Assembly: GCA_963573315.1 (NCBI GenBank)
Contig: OY752152.1
Span: forward strand, 1,771,244 to 1,835,243
DNA from: Entomortierella parvispora
Lineage: Eukaryota > Mortierellomycota > Mortierellomycetes > Mortierellales > Mortierellaceae
DNA length: 64,000 nt
Direction of reading: 5' to 3'
Numbering within the stretch: the first letter of the stretch is position 1; every line of letters starts with the position of its first letter. A model generated the notes under the pieces. That model had not been told where the DNA came from. It did not search any database and was given only the letters and a program-made list of their open reading frames with translations. Position numbers and translations under genes: made by a program. Shown here in pieces: positions 1-12,526 of the stretch.

Positions 1-435
1 GTTGATCCGGGCCGTCATGCTGATTCCAAAGAAGATGGTTATGGTTACAATCATGGAGATGATGAACGCAGGTGCATTGAAGATGGCGCCGGACGACTGG
101 AACTGGTTGTCCTTCCAGACAACAGGGGCACTGGTCCACGGACTCAAGATCAAGTTGACTCCAAAGGCATCGGAGAGAAAGGAGACAAAGTACTGGGACC
201 AACCGACAGAGACGGTGGCAGCACCAATCATGTATTCGAGGATCAGGTCCCAGCCAATGATCCATGCCGTGAGTTCTCCTAGGGTCGCGTACGCGTACGT
301 GTAGGCGGAACCGGCGATGGGGATCATGGAGGCCATCTCTGCATAGGATAGGGCGGCGATGCCAGAGACGATCCCCCCGAGAATGAACGAGATAGTCACT
401 GAGGGACCGGTTTGAAAAGCAGCGGCGTTGCCTGG

Positions 436-514
<79 letters not shown>

Positions 515-1418
515 AAGAGTCAGGGCAAAGCAGAGAAGCATCGACAGGTTAGGTTGACGCTAAAAAAAAAATAGGCTTGTGTTGTTTGTTGGACGAGGAC
601 AAACGGGTGGGGATGTTTCTTATCTTGTCCCCCTGTTCTTACCGAGTAAAACAAAAACGCCAGTGCCAACGACCGCACCTATAACAGAAAAGCGATTGGC
701 AGCAGCAGCAGCAGTGTGCAAGGAACAACAACAACAACGGAAACAAGGCAGACGGTTAGCAGCTGCTATTGGCCATTTGAAGAGACTGTCGGGGGACAGA
801 GGGAAGGAGCAATGAACTCGATCGTTGCAACAGTGGTGTTGAGGTGATGGTGACACCAAAGAATGTGTTGTTTCTAGCGGTGGTTTGTGCTCAAGTTCCT
901 TGCGTCTTCCCGCGCATCGTACGCTTTTGGCTGTTATTCTGGAGCAGGGTTGTTGCATGCAGGGGTAGACACTGTTGCTTCCCTTCCTTGTTCCTTTTGT
1001 TCCTTTGTTCCTTGTTCCTTTGGTCAGCTGCCGGTTTCTCTTGATCGGCTGCAATTGGATCAGAGGAGGGTCGAATTCCTTGAACAGAGTATTCAAAAAA
1101 AAAAAACAAGAAAAAGGTCGCTGAATTGGAGGTTGTTGAGAGGGATGCAGAAAGACAGAGGAAAAAAGAAAAAGATGGGTAGAGAAAGAAGGAGAGAAGA
1201 GAAAAAAGAGGGATCATCATCATACCAAGACCAACAAAGGTCAGCTCAACTGGACCGAGGGATCGATTGAACCTGGACTCTGCCTCTTCGACAGAGTACT
1301 CGAGTCGGGCCAGGGTCTGGATGGCAACGAGTCTTCGGGCATGGTAGTGAAGTTTTGACTCGTTGGGTTTTCGGAAGGGGGTCTGGCCAGTGTAGTAGTA
1401 GCCCTCGTCCTCGTCCAT
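1..1418 (-). CDS. Cationic amino-acid permease (APC family), 5' part only
   Basis: This is an amino-acid/polyamine/organocation transporter, probably proton-coupled uptake of amino acids at the plasma membrane or vacuole. Only the N-terminal part lies in the window; the gene runs off the left edge. Exons on the minus strand are 1418-1226, 678-643 (36 nt) and 431-1, and the phases join cleanly (GLG / AVVGTGVFVLLG / NAAAFQTGPS). The protein starts with a hydrophilic tail containing GYYYTG. The APC hallmark helix 1 (VGTGVF) follows, then a helix with GIAALSYAEMAS and the CAT-type motif AGSAYTYAYATLGEL followed by GWDLILEYMIGA. This order is typical of SLC7/CAT transporters (YfnA in bacteria). 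Intron 2 carries a long GA microsatellite. Substrate cannot be told from this fragment. Confidence 0.88.
445..511. repeat. (GA)n microsatellite
   Basis: About 33 uninterrupted GA dinucleotides inside intron 2 of the permease gene, on the upstream side of exon 3. On the coding strand it reads as a CT tract directly before the CCCAG acceptor, so it also acts as an extreme polypyrimidine tract. Confidence 0.95.
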
Positions 1419-2552
1419 TGGTCCAAGGACGGTGGTCGGGGCGGCAGAGGTGGTGAGGAAATGGGGAAAGGAGGGAGGGAGGGCAGGTCAAGGGAATGAA
1501 GATGCAGAAGGGGAGACAAGGAAGAAACGATGAGAGGGATGCAAAGTGAAGAATGAAGAGATTGAAGAGGAGGAGAAACAGAGCCGCGGACGGAATGCGG
1601 GGGAGTCGGAGGAGGAGAAAGAGAGTGAGCGGCGGAGAAAGCAGGGGAGGAGGAGGAGGAGGAAGAGAGAGGAGCAGAGAAAGGGAATGAGAAGGAAGAC
1701 AGGGGGACAGGGGTGGGATGGAGAGAAGAGAGAAGGGAGAAGAGAGGAAAGAGGGATGCGATGCGAAAACGAGATGAGTGGGATGGATTAATGACACAGA
1801 ACAGACAGAACAGACACACAGAACAGACACAGAGACAACACACGGACAAAGGAAAGAAGAGAAATCTTTTCTTTCTTCCTGGTCACAGGGAGAGAGAGCG
1901 GAGGAGAGGTGTGCTGAGAACAAAAATGCTGCAGCATAATCGCATAATCACAAATGCCACTGTGGACAAGGACACACACTCACACATCCTTCCATCCATC
2001 CATCCATCCATCCTTCCTTCCTTCCTTCTCTTTTCATCCTCATCCTCATTCTTCTTCCCCCATCCGTCGTCGTGCTCTCTCCTTCCTCCTCCTCCTCCCC
2101 CCTCTTTCCCCCTCCTCGTCCTCGTCCTCCTCCTTCTCTCACCGCTCTCCTCTCCTCTGGTGCACTCTCGCATTCGCATTCGCATTCGCTTCCCTCCTTC
2201 CTTCCTTTCTTCCGTCCTTTTCGTCCTTCCTTCCTCTGGTTTTGTTCTGTTGCCCCATTCACTCCTCATTTGCATCCTCCCTCCTTCCTTCACTCCTCCT
2301 CCTCTTACAGACACACACCCCTGTCACTGCTTCCTTCTCTCTTTCTCTCTATCTCTCTCTTCCACTCCTCGCTTTTTGACCACCATCTATCAACGCCACA
2401 GCAAAACCACGAATAGAATCTCTTTCTCCTCTTCCCTTCTCTCTCTCTTTCTTTCTCTTGTTCTCTCTTTTCACGCCACACTGCAGCCCTTGTCGCCGAC
2501 GACACCCAATACCCTCCCTCCTCCTTGCCTCCCTCCGTGACAACATCCAACG
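1419..2552. promoter_or_regulatory. Divergent promoter region, permease / Zn2Cys6 factor
   Basis: This 1.1-kb stretch lies between two divergently transcribed genes. The left half is purine-rich on the plus strand. The right half (about 1980-2540) is strongly CT-rich on the plus strand and includes CATC repeats near 1987-2010. CT-rich core promoters upstream of the start codon are common in fungi. Several open frames cross it, but they are low-complexity Ser/Pro/Leu or Arg/Glu/Lys strings caused by base bias, and I see no gene. Confidence 0.6.
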
Positions 2553-2868
2553 ATGGCCTCCGTCTCGGCCATCAAACCCAAGAAGAAAAGATCTGCCGTC
2601 GTACTTGGATGTGATCAATGCAGACGCCGAAAGGTAAAAACTCTTTTTTTTTTCCCCCTTCTTTTGCTTTTCGTTTTCTTGCTTCATACTCTTCACTGCA
2701 GTCGTGTCCTTCACCGCCAGAGTCATTGAAAGAGAGAAACAGAGCGAGAAAAGACAGATATCATGGTGACAAACAACAACAGCTCCCCAATTATGTCTCT
2801 CTTTCTTGTCCTCCTTCCATCCTTCCTTTGATCCTTCTGCCTGACTCATTCAGTTTGCCCTTCAAACC

Positions 2869-2900
<32 letters not shown>

Positions 2901-5900
2901 TTTTTCTCGACTCGATTCTCCCTTCCCCTTTGGGCGTGTATCCCTTTGGGTATGGTGTCCCTTGGCCCAAGGCGATTCGTTCCTTGTCCGTTTCTTCTTG
3001 TGCACCCCCAAAGGTCATCTTCCCCTCCAAAACGAGCCAAACTGCGCATCTGCTACTCCCTCAGAGCACCGTGTCCAACCAAAGAGGCAAAGCGACTCAT
3101 TTTCACAGGAGCACTCGCCCCTCCTCGCCCGCCCTCCTTCCCAGGCGATCGACACTGCACAACAACAACTACTCTCTTTGTGAACCAAAAACAAGGAAAG
3201 GATTGACGTTGCGACCAACCAAACCCGCAGAAAATGCCCTTGCCCATTGAACCATGTTTCCATGCGTTGCTTCGAGCCCTGCTCTCTTTGCTGGCTCCTT
3301 TTTTTTTTTTTTTTTTGACATATCCGCCCTGTCAGCCCTGTCATACTCTCAAATGACACAACCACATCCCCAAAACATGGATTTCCACAACCGGCACAAC
3401 GCACCCTTTTTTTCCTCTTCTTCAGTTGCTCGACGCCGAGGCAGGGACCTCGGCAGGGACTCGGGCAAGCACAGTCGTAATCGCTCTTGGCTACAAGGGT
3501 CGTCTTGTTAAGGTTGCCGAGCTAGTCTCTTTTCTTTTCCCTTTCCAATTGGAGTCCATCGCCCCTTCTCTTCCCACCCTTCTGGAAACTCTTTCTGCTG
3601 CGGTGCAATTGAATTGGACTGTGGGTCGTGCTTTGTGTGTGTGTGTTCCAAAATATTTGCTCAATTGACCTGATGCAACAACAAAACGTCGTTCCGCCAA
3701 GCAAGCAAGAGCGTGGTGTGGCGCGGCAGTTGCCCACGGACAGACATGGCTTGGCGTTTTTTTTTTTCTTTGATGTTTTGGATCGCCTTGGCCTCCTTGG
3801 CCATGAGTCGAATTTCGTCCCTCCCCTTGCTCCTTTGCATCGTGAGAGTGGAAGGGTTGCTGGCCAGCCAATGATGAGGCGGGATCGGGGCGTTGCGCGA
3901 TGCAAGCCGCAATCAGCAGCGAAGGAGACAAGGACGGGCGCCAGTCGTTGCAAACGGACCAGTCAACGGCCCATAATGAATTATCCCCGCCCAGAGCTTA
4001 TTTTTCTTTGTTCATCTCTTTTTTATCTTATCCTTCCTACTGGCCCACTCGATCTGACCTCTCGGCTTTCGTCCCTTGGGGAGGGAGACGAAAACTCCGC
4101 CCTCGCTGTCTTTGTCTCGTTGTTCCCGAGAGAACGGTGCACATCCCGGATCGACATTGTACCATTTTCCTCAGTCACTCTAAAATATCAAACATTCTCG
4201 GTTCTTTTCTTTTCCTTCCATGGCATGCATGGAAACCTCTAGACAAAATGTGACCAAGCAAGGCCGACCTGTGGACCCTGTCTCTATGCCGGATTGATGG
4301 AATGTACCTTTCTTCTGGGCAAGACCCCAGCCTCGAAGCGCAAAAAGCCCCATTCAGAGGTCGAGATCCTGGAGGCACGACTGGAAACAATCGAATCCAA
4401 ATACACTGAACGATTGAATCAAATGGAAAACTTGCTGAGCAAGGTCATGCCCGGTCAATCGGATCCATCGCAGCTGGAAGCAGGAACGTCATCGTCATCG
4501 TCTTCTGGACCCTCCAAACCATCCAAGATACGCCTTCAACCGCTAGACGGGATCTCAATCAGCTCACCCATGGATGCAGATGATGGCTGGACAGACATGA
4601 ACTCACCCCAGGAGCGGCAACTTCGATATGATCAATGGGATCAAAATATCTCCAGTCCAACTATGGTATGGATTCTTCTCTTTTCGTTCGCGGATCCAAA
4701 AAAGAAAATCTTTTTCAAAAGAAAGTTGCGGGATATTAACGCCGAGGCTTCGTGGCTCTCTCTCTCTTTTTTCTCGTGTCCTGTAGACCATGGATACCAC
4801 AAGGACGCCGACCATGAACAACCTCTCTGTTGACCAGATTATGAGTTCAGGGTCAGGGCGGCTACCTTTCTTGAAAGAAGAACCCGTCTCAGAGCCGCTC
4901 TTCACGCCAGAGTTTCAGGTACGGATAGATCTGTTCCCAAGACTTGTCACCGTAGACTTGTTCTTGAAACGATTGGTTACTAACATGGACCATATTCTCT
5001 CTTTACGTTTTGTTCAACAGTCCAGGACCCTAAAATCTCCGGCATCCTCGATCGCACCCTCCTTTACGTCTACAGTGGATCACATGCAGGATGACAGCGA
5101 GGGCGAAGACGAGGGTGACCTTGGAGAATTGGCGTCAACACTGGACAAGCTTCGACTTTTTGATGCCTCTGTCTATTTTGGAAAAGGATCCATGCTCTTC
5201 ACGTCGACCGATCAAAATCAGTTTTGGGACGAGGAAATCTCATTCGATGTGCACGATGTCCAGCATGCCAACATCCCCGCCGAGGCAACGACACTACCGC
5301 CAATTGACGTGATCGACACGCTCTTTGATATTTACTACAGAGTAAGATTTTTTGCTGACCAAGCAAAGTTGTGTTTTGATCTTCAATTCGATGGGCAAAA
5401 TTATTAACCATGGGATGGTTTATACTTTTTCTTTTTTTCTCTTCCATTTTATTTTCCGGAAAAATGGCTCTCAACTTTTTCAGCATTACTATGTGTATCT
5501 GCCCATGATCCAGAAAACGACACTACTGCAGGCACTGGAGGATCGATTTGAGCCCCAGAGCATCTTTTTGTTGAATGCGGTCTTCATGGCGGCTTCTCTC
5601 ACTGGCGAATGCACCTACGCCGGCTGCTTTTCCAACCCAAACGACGTCAAGACCTTAGGCACACCCTTTTTTGAACGGGCTCGTATGGTGTTGGATTATT
5701 GTATCGGTATACCTAGACTCTCAACAGTTCAGGGCCTTGTGATGCTGTCTCGGTATCCACGAATCTCTGGATTGGGTCATTCGTATATGCAACAAGCCAT
5801 TATGATGGCTCAGGATCTGGGACTGCATCGAAAATGTGACCGGTGGATCAAGGACAAACAGATCCAAGAGGCAAGGATACGGATCTTTTGGTGCCTGTAT

Positions 5901-7205
5901 GCGGCCGACAGTTCTTCCTCAAGTGTTACGGGACGGAGACCCGTGTTTGATGATACAGAAGTGGATGTTCCGATGATGACAGCTCCGTCAGAACCCGCCA
6001 ATATGGAGGATGGATCCCTGCACACGTTGTTCCTGGTCCACACCTGTAAGCTCTGGCGGATATTTCGAAACATCAAGCGCTATGTCTTCAATGCGGCCGA
6101 AGTTCAGGAGATGGCGCCGGGTAGTTTGCCAAAGAGTTACGAGCAGCAATTGATCCAATGGCAATTGCAACTACCAGTCGCTTTGCGGTTCAATTTTGAG
6201 ATCAAGGCAGACGATCCTCGAGCCTTGTGCAATTCTCGTGCGGGTAAGGAAGATCTTTTTTCTTTTCTTGCTCTTGTAATTAACAGTGGAGCCTGGCTAA
6301 CTTTTGGAATATGATTGCTAGGTATCTCACAAATGCTGTACGAGTCCGCATTGATCCTTTTACACAAGCCATACCTGTCGTCCTCTGAGCACTTGAAGCG
6401 ATCCCCCTATCGATCTCAGGATATCTGTATCAAGGCAGCGACAAAGATCACAGAGATTGCAAAGGTGTTGGCTCAGACGTTTTACAAGGCCTTTGAATTG
6501 ACAAGCGTGGGCGAGTATGCCATGTTGAATGCAGTACGGATCCACGTCATGTTTTTGAAATCGAGTGAGGTCAAGGTGGCAGAGCAGGCTCAAGTCCAGT
6601 TTGACTTCATCATGCGATTCTTCCGCGAGTTTTACTCTTCTCCGAGGGCCAATTGCGATGAGCAGAGTATCAACTGTGTGCTCTCTTTCTTTGAAGAATT
6701 CATGCACACGGTCAAGGGGTTGAGCAAGTCCAGTGTACATGTCTGTGCAGGAGCGATCAAGAGCCTGGCGCTCGCAAAACGGAACCGGTTAGCAACTGGA
6801 AAGGTCCCTCATGGTGGAGGTGGTGCAGCTGGAGGCAAGCATGTCAATGTTAGTCAACTGGTCAAGATTGGGAAACAGGAAAGGGCCAAGGCCAGGAGTC
6901 AATCGATCGCCTCTCCTTCTCCGTCTTTGCAAAGGAAGCGTCATTCACATATTCAGCACGAGGCTCAACAACGGCTGAATCCTGGCCAAATCCTGCAGCA
7001 TCAACACCTTCAGCAACAGCAACAGAGTCCGTTCCAGACTCGACAGGGATCTTCCTCTTCTGCTGGCGGAGGAAATGATACGAGCTATTTCAACCCTGGA
7101 AAGTTGCAAAAGGTGTCACAATTTATGGGACCTTTTGGCGGACCTCAGGTGATGGAAAGTCTGCAGCAATTCCAGACCTCGACTGCGATTTTGAGCCAAC
7201 CTACG

Positions 7206-7237
<32 letters not shown>

Positions 7238-8014
7238 GCAAGGATCCATTGCGGCTACAACGGCAGCGACGACGGTAGCAGCCTCTACCTCGACCAACAC
7301 GAGCCCCATGTCTACGAATAATACCACGCACATGTTGTCTTCCACGGGTCAGATCCTTTCTTCTCCGTTCGGACAAGGTCAACAAAACCAGCCAATGACG
7401 TTGACGATGCAGCAACTGATGCAGCAACAGATCCAACAACACCAACAGCAGCAAGAGCAGCATCAACAACAACAATCGCAACCGCAGCAGCAACCGCAGC
7501 AGCAACTCTTTAATAATCAGATCGGACAATCGATTGGGCTCTACGATTCATTTAATCCGACCTTCTGGACGGATGGCACCAATACCAGTTTCTTGACAGA
7601 CCCTTCTCTGGCCAGCGGTGCCATGGGAGCGGCCACATCAGCCACGACCACTACCGCGACAACCAACACGAGTATTTCGGCGCTGAACAACAACAACATC
7701 ACATCTACCAACACCAACACCAACAACAGTAATAATAATATGTTTTCGAATGGGTTCATGAACTCGACCTTGTACAATACCTCCGCAGGGAACTTTGGAA
7801 CCCTGCAACAGCAACAGCAACAGCCACCGGCGACTTCCACTGGCGGAGTCGTGGATCCTTCAGGACTGTTTTTGACGTCACTCAAAAAGGAACCGATAGA
7901 TTCTACAAACAATGGGTTCCTGATGACCTCCCCTGGACTGCTGGACGAGGAGCTGAACGCCGATCAGGTCCAAGCCCTGCTGGAACAGACCTTGGCCGCG
8001 GCCAACAATACCCG

Positions 8015-8045
<31 letters not shown>

Positions 8046-8192
8046 GCGTTTTCGTTTCAACAACAATCGTTCAATCAACCGTTCCAGCAGCAACAGTTTC
8101 GCCATCAACAGCAACAACAGCTGCAGCAATTGGAGTTGAGTGGCATCCAAGAAGAGTTTCATGCTTCGAATGATTGGCCGGGCATGATGTAG
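2553..8192 (+). CDS. Zn2Cys6 transcription factor with fungal-specific TF domain and polyQ C-terminus
   Basis: This is a Gal4-type nuclear regulator. Exons are 2553-2633, 4243-4665, 4787-4918, 5021-5341, 5484-6243 and 6322-8192 (about 1195 aa). The zinc cluster is split by intron 1: CDQCRRRK in exon 1 and TKCDQARPTCGPC in exon 2. Its six cysteines have spacing C-x2-C-x6-C-x6-C-x2-C-x8-C. A basic stretch and a short coiled coil (EILEARLETIESKY) follow, as in dimerising members. The fungal-specific regulatory domain starts near residue 315 (FDIYYRHYYVYLPMI) and runs to about 620, including LGLHRKCDRW and ARIRIFWCLY. The last third is rich in Gln, Asn and Thr with many polyQ runs and a C-terminal acidic NDWPGMM, a plausible activation domain. 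AATAAA lies at 8258. Intron 1 is 1.6 kb, unusually long for this locus. The overall plan recalls XlnR-type regulators, but target genes cannot be inferred. Confidence 0.9.
2869..2897. repeat. poly(A) run, 29 bp
   Basis: Uninterrupted adenine run inside the long first intron of the Zn2Cys6 gene. Several T runs occur in the same intron (near 2643, 3300 and 3760). Confidence 0.9.
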
Positions 8193-8507
8193 ACTTCTTT
8201 TTGTTATTTTGACAGACCAGCGAAACGCTCCCACAACCATTAGACCCTTCTTTGGAAAATAAAAATATTTTTCCTTTGTTTGCATTCCACCTCGCTTTTT
8301 ATCGCTTCCGCGTCAAAGGTCAAGATCTGTTCGTTTCTTTTTTTTTTTTTTTTTTTTTTTTGGGAGGAGAGGTCAGCAAAACATTAGGGGGGATTTTATT
8401 ACTAAACTAGATGTGGACTTTTGAGTGAGGAGAGGGTAAACAGGCTAGCAACAAGCAACAAAAAAAAAAGGGAGGCTGGTGTTGTTGAAGTTTTTTTTTT
8501 TTTTTTT
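8193..8507. other. Convergent 3' ends with T-runs
   Basis: Short region between the ends of the Zn2Cys6 gene and the Atg22-like gene. It has AATAAA at 8258-8263 for the plus-strand gene, a 24-bp T run at 8338-8361 and a second T run of about 19 bp ending at the stop codon of the minus-strand gene. No gene is seen. Confidence 0.7.
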
Positions 8508-11500
8508 TTACAGACCGTCCTGGGCGTCAGAATGTTCGTCCGCAAAACGCTCGGCGTCCTTGATACCCCTCTCGACATCGACCCACCAGATAATAAAGAT
8601 GGGGATGACCATCATGACCATAGGAAACACGAATCCCCAACGGGTATCATTATTTTCAATGATTGCTCCAGTGATTAAAGGTCCCAACCAAGAAGAGGAC
8701 TTGTCTGTGATACCGTAGAGAGAAAAGAACTCGGATTCTTTGCCCTTGGGCAACAAGGACGCGTACAAGACACGAGAGAACGATTGGGATGCTCCCAACA
8801 TGAGTCCAAAGTAGACAAGAAGCTACAGATAAGAAGATGAATGAAGGGAGAAACAGTTAGCCAGGCTATCTTTTTCAAAGAACCATTGCGGCCCAAATTT
8901 CTTTTCGCGACAAGACAGCTTACAGGCCAGATCTCGACTTTGTAGACCAATCCAAACACGCCCGAGAAGCCAATCAAGACATAGGCGGGAACCAATGCAA
9001 AGAAGACAGAAATGGCCAACAAGGTCGATTTGGAGGTCAACTGCATCTTGCGCTGGATAAATAGCCACATGTAGGTGCCAACCAATGCCGAGAAGGGCAC
9101 AATAATGGCCCCAATCATTAGTTCGGTGTTGTCCAGCAAGAACTTTTTCTTGCCCATGAAAATAGCCAAGGAAATGATGGTGGAGCTTCCGTCAGAGATA
9201 ATGAACCATGAAATCAAATATTTGAAAGTCTCCTTGAGCGACTTTGCTTCGCGGAGGGTCTTGCCCACTAGCGAAAAGGAGAACAAAATCTTGTTAGAAG
9301 CTTGTCCAAAACAGGAGGGCCTCACAAGGGTAGAAATGATATAAACACAGCACACTGTCAAATAAGAAACTTACGGCGAACCCAAGAGTAAAGGAACAGG
9401 TTGACTTTTCCAGAGAGAGGTGTGCCAGGTTGGGCGGGCATGTACTTCATCGTGAAGAAGGAGACACAGAACCACCAAACACCTGTGAGGGCCATACCGA
9501 GCTGCATAGAGTACGTCGACTGTCCCATCGCCAACGCAATACCGGCAGCAACGATCAGCAACGCCACTCCAGATCCATATCCAACAGCCATCGAGTGAGA
9601 GGACATCGTATTGGAGATCTTGTCCTTGACAAACTGATAATCCGCCCAGGTCTCGAGTCCCTTGTTTACGTTGCGGCGCGCCTCCACCACATCCGTATGG
9701 TCACGAGCCAAAGTTGGGATAAAGGCATAGTAAAGAACCCAACTCGCTCCGAAAGCCACGTTGGAGATGATCACCAATACTCCCGCCAACCAGTACAAGC
9801 CTATTCATGAACACAAAAAACATGGCAGTCAGTAGATGAGGATGACATTTCCACATGGAAAAGATTGAATGGAAGAATGATCTTACTGTTGGTGCGGATG
9901 GCGGCAAAGAGAACGGTAGCAATAGAGCCAATAAATGAGAAGGTCAACAGGAATGTCTTGCGGCGCGCTATCAGCAAATGTGGATCAGACCAAAAGGGTT
10001 AGATTTCCAGCTCCAGCTGCTCGTTTGTTTGCCCAGCTCATCAAAGTTCTTCCACAGACAAAACACAATCTACCCACTTACTTCCATGATCAGCCAAGGC
10101 ACCCATGCTGATAAAGACAAAGGCCTGCAAAAAGACAGAGACAGAGATACAGTAGAGGGAGAATGATGCAGTGTCAAGCCAGAGGCTTCCGACCTTGACC
10201 TCGCACTATGGGCACGAAATGTTGACGTATTCGTTAGATGACTGAACAGAGGCAGCATTCGTCACGGATTGCTCTATGGTTGTGCTCTGTTGCTACCTTG
10301 TAGTTAGAAATTTTCTATTCAAACAAAGAGAATTGAAGAAAGAGTCAGCACCGTTGCGTGCTGCGCCGCGCTATGTTTTGTTCATGTTCCTGTGTCTTCC
10401 CGGGAAAGATCCAGATCATTTTGCCCATGTGTTCTTGTGCAACCCTCTCCCGCCCTTTGGGCTTAAAGTGCTCCCCTCGCTGGTCTCCTCTTTGTTTGTC
10501 GCTTTTCTTGCCAGTGCCAGAGAGCACTCTGTACGACCGATGCACGTGGGTGGATCTAGAGGTGTCAAGATGGGCAACTCTGGACTAGTTTCAGGGGGAG
10601 GGTGAGAAAGGCTTACCGTATCGCAAGGAACAGTCCGGTTGCCAGTCTGGTAGCCATATCCGCTCGAGAGCGACTCGAGCACGATGGGGGCAAGAGCAGA
10701 GATGCAGACGACAGAGTAGGGCTCGGCCTAGGGTCGATGTCAACAACAGGGGAAGGATCAAGGAAGGTTGTTCGGGTTAGACTTTTTTAGAGTTGCTTTG
10801 TTGACTATTTTTGCTTCTTTCAGTGCAAGGGTCCAGAGGCTGATAAAACAGAAGGGTGGTCAAGCAAGGCGTCACTCATGGTCAGAGATCATTGTCTACT
10901 TACAGCGACAGCATATGCGAGCCTGTGGAGAGAGACGGCAGTTTGGGTTGTGGAGGAGGAGAGGAGGGAGCAAAGGCGACCGTGTGTGTGTAATTGCAAT
11001 AAAAGGTTTTCAATTGACATGCGCAGACAGACGGACACACAGAGAGAGAGAGAGCAAAAAAAAAAAAAAAAAAAAAGTTCTTGTCAGGACAGTGCAGAAA
11101 GCCAAGAGAGCAACTCCGTTTGTCTGGACGAGAACAAAAGACCCAAGCAAGGTGGGAGACCGTTCTCCCTTCCCCCCATCCCCCTTTTTTCCCTTGCTGT
11201 CCCATTCTCCACTCGGTGTTTTCTGGATGCTCTCTGCCTCTGACAAAGTGGAGCACATGTGGAAGCATGTACCCCTAGAAGGGTACCACCACTTGGGTCA
11301 CAGCTAAAAGTGGAGAAGAGATCAAAGGGCGACGACAATGGAAAAACCGACGCTCCCGACTGGACAGTGGTGTGGAGAGCAGTTTGTCCAGTCTGTCCAG
11401 TGGGGGTGGGGGCTCCGATCTGGCTCTGCTGCTGCTGGATGAGATCAGATCAAGGTTCTGGACCATGAAGAAAGTGATTTGGGAACTAGGCCAGCGTGCG

Positions 11501-11780
11501 AGTGGGGGCCGAGGAGGGGATTGAAAACAGAATACAATAGTAAAATAGTTCATTGCTGTGTATCCCCACAAAAATCCATGCACAAGGGCAACAAGGCTGG
11601 ATGATGGGCAAGAAGGAAGAGTCAAGGTAAAGAGAGGGGGACACCATACCAGCCCTGAATCTCGCGTTTGGTAAGAACCTTCTCGGCCTTGTAGTCAGGC
11701 GAGTGGTCATTGTCGTCTTGACTGAGCGCGTTGCGTTCCAGGTCGGCCTTTTGGCTCAACTCGAACTCGGTCTTTGACAT
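8508..11780 (-). CDS. Atg22-like vacuolar amino-acid effluxer (MFS)
   Basis: Atg22 proteins are vacuole-membrane major-facilitator carriers that return amino acids to the cytosol after autophagy. I model eight minus-strand exons: 11780-11650, 10922-10904 (a 19-nt microexon), 10727-10617, 10205-10082, 9967-9887, 9800-9375, 9267-8924 and 8822-8508, giving about 516 aa with every phase matching. The microexon supplies LAYAVA between REIQGW and AEPYSVV and restores the conserved Atg22 start (GW..YA..AEPY). Family signatures are FVFISMGALADHG, WVLYYAFIPTLARDH, ISWFIISDGSSTI and the C-terminal GASQSFSR...LLPKGKESEFFSLYGITDKSSSWLGP, which is highly characteristic. About 12 membrane helices are expected. 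The N-terminal 45 residues are hydrophilic. The start is the ATG at 11780; an upstream TTG in frame was ignored. Membership of the family is secure; orthology to yeast Atg22 rather than a paralogue is not. Confidence 0.9.
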
Positions 11781-12526
11781 TGTGCGCGTGTGTGAGCCTG
11801 CAGTTGACAATGCGGGAGATGGAGAAGAGATGGAATGGAGATGCAGGTAGGAGGGGTGTCGGGTCGAGTCCTTTGATGCGAACGAGCGAGGGAGAAGAGG
11901 AGAAGAGGAAGAGGGGAGGAAGGGGAAGGAGGAAGGGGATGCGGAAGGAGGGAGAGGAATCAGTCAAAGAGAGAAAAGAGAGAGAAAAGTAGTACAAAAA
12001 GGCACAGGTGGGCACCCAAAACGTGAGAGAGTCGCTCCCCTGCTGTGTGTGCCCTGTTCCTGTGTGGCGGCAGTGGCCAATCACACGGCCCTGCCTGTCC
12101 CTCGTGTGGGTTGCCACCAACACCATGCTGCTCTCTGTCCCATGCTTCTTTCCTTCCTTCCTTCTTTTCTTCCCTCTCTCTCCCTCCCTTTCAATCTCCT
12201 GTGGCAGTTTGTCCTCCTTCCCCAGGATAACATGCAGTCGTAAAAATACACTCGTCGGTTTTATTCTACAATGGGCGTATGCTGGGGATGAAGAGAGGCC
12301 AAACACTCGGCCTGCGTGCGTGGGATGACAATGATGGTTGGATACAATGCAATTGGGTTAATGGGTCTGTGGCTGCACCGATCGTTTGTGCGTCGGTAGT
12401 GTGTTGTTGCTGTTGTCGTTGTTGGTAGTTGATGGTGCTGGTGGTCCTGATTCAAAGAGGCAAAGTTCAAAGGTCTCTTGTCGACCGCTTAAATATTTAG
12501 ACAGGCATCGAGTGCAGCTCGGTCGT
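11781..12526. other. Intergenic region, no gene seen
   Basis: Holds the promoter of the Atg22-like gene (minus strand) and the 3' end of the RasGEF gene. It is mostly GA-rich on the left and CT-rich in the middle (about 12140-12220). Open frames here are low-complexity and lack recognisable domains. Confidence 0.5.

Noticed and set aside
1241-2540. Overlapping frames of 140-275 codons on both strands
   Set aside because: Low-complexity translations from CT/GA-rich promoter DNA. They conflict with the divergent promoter of two clear genes.
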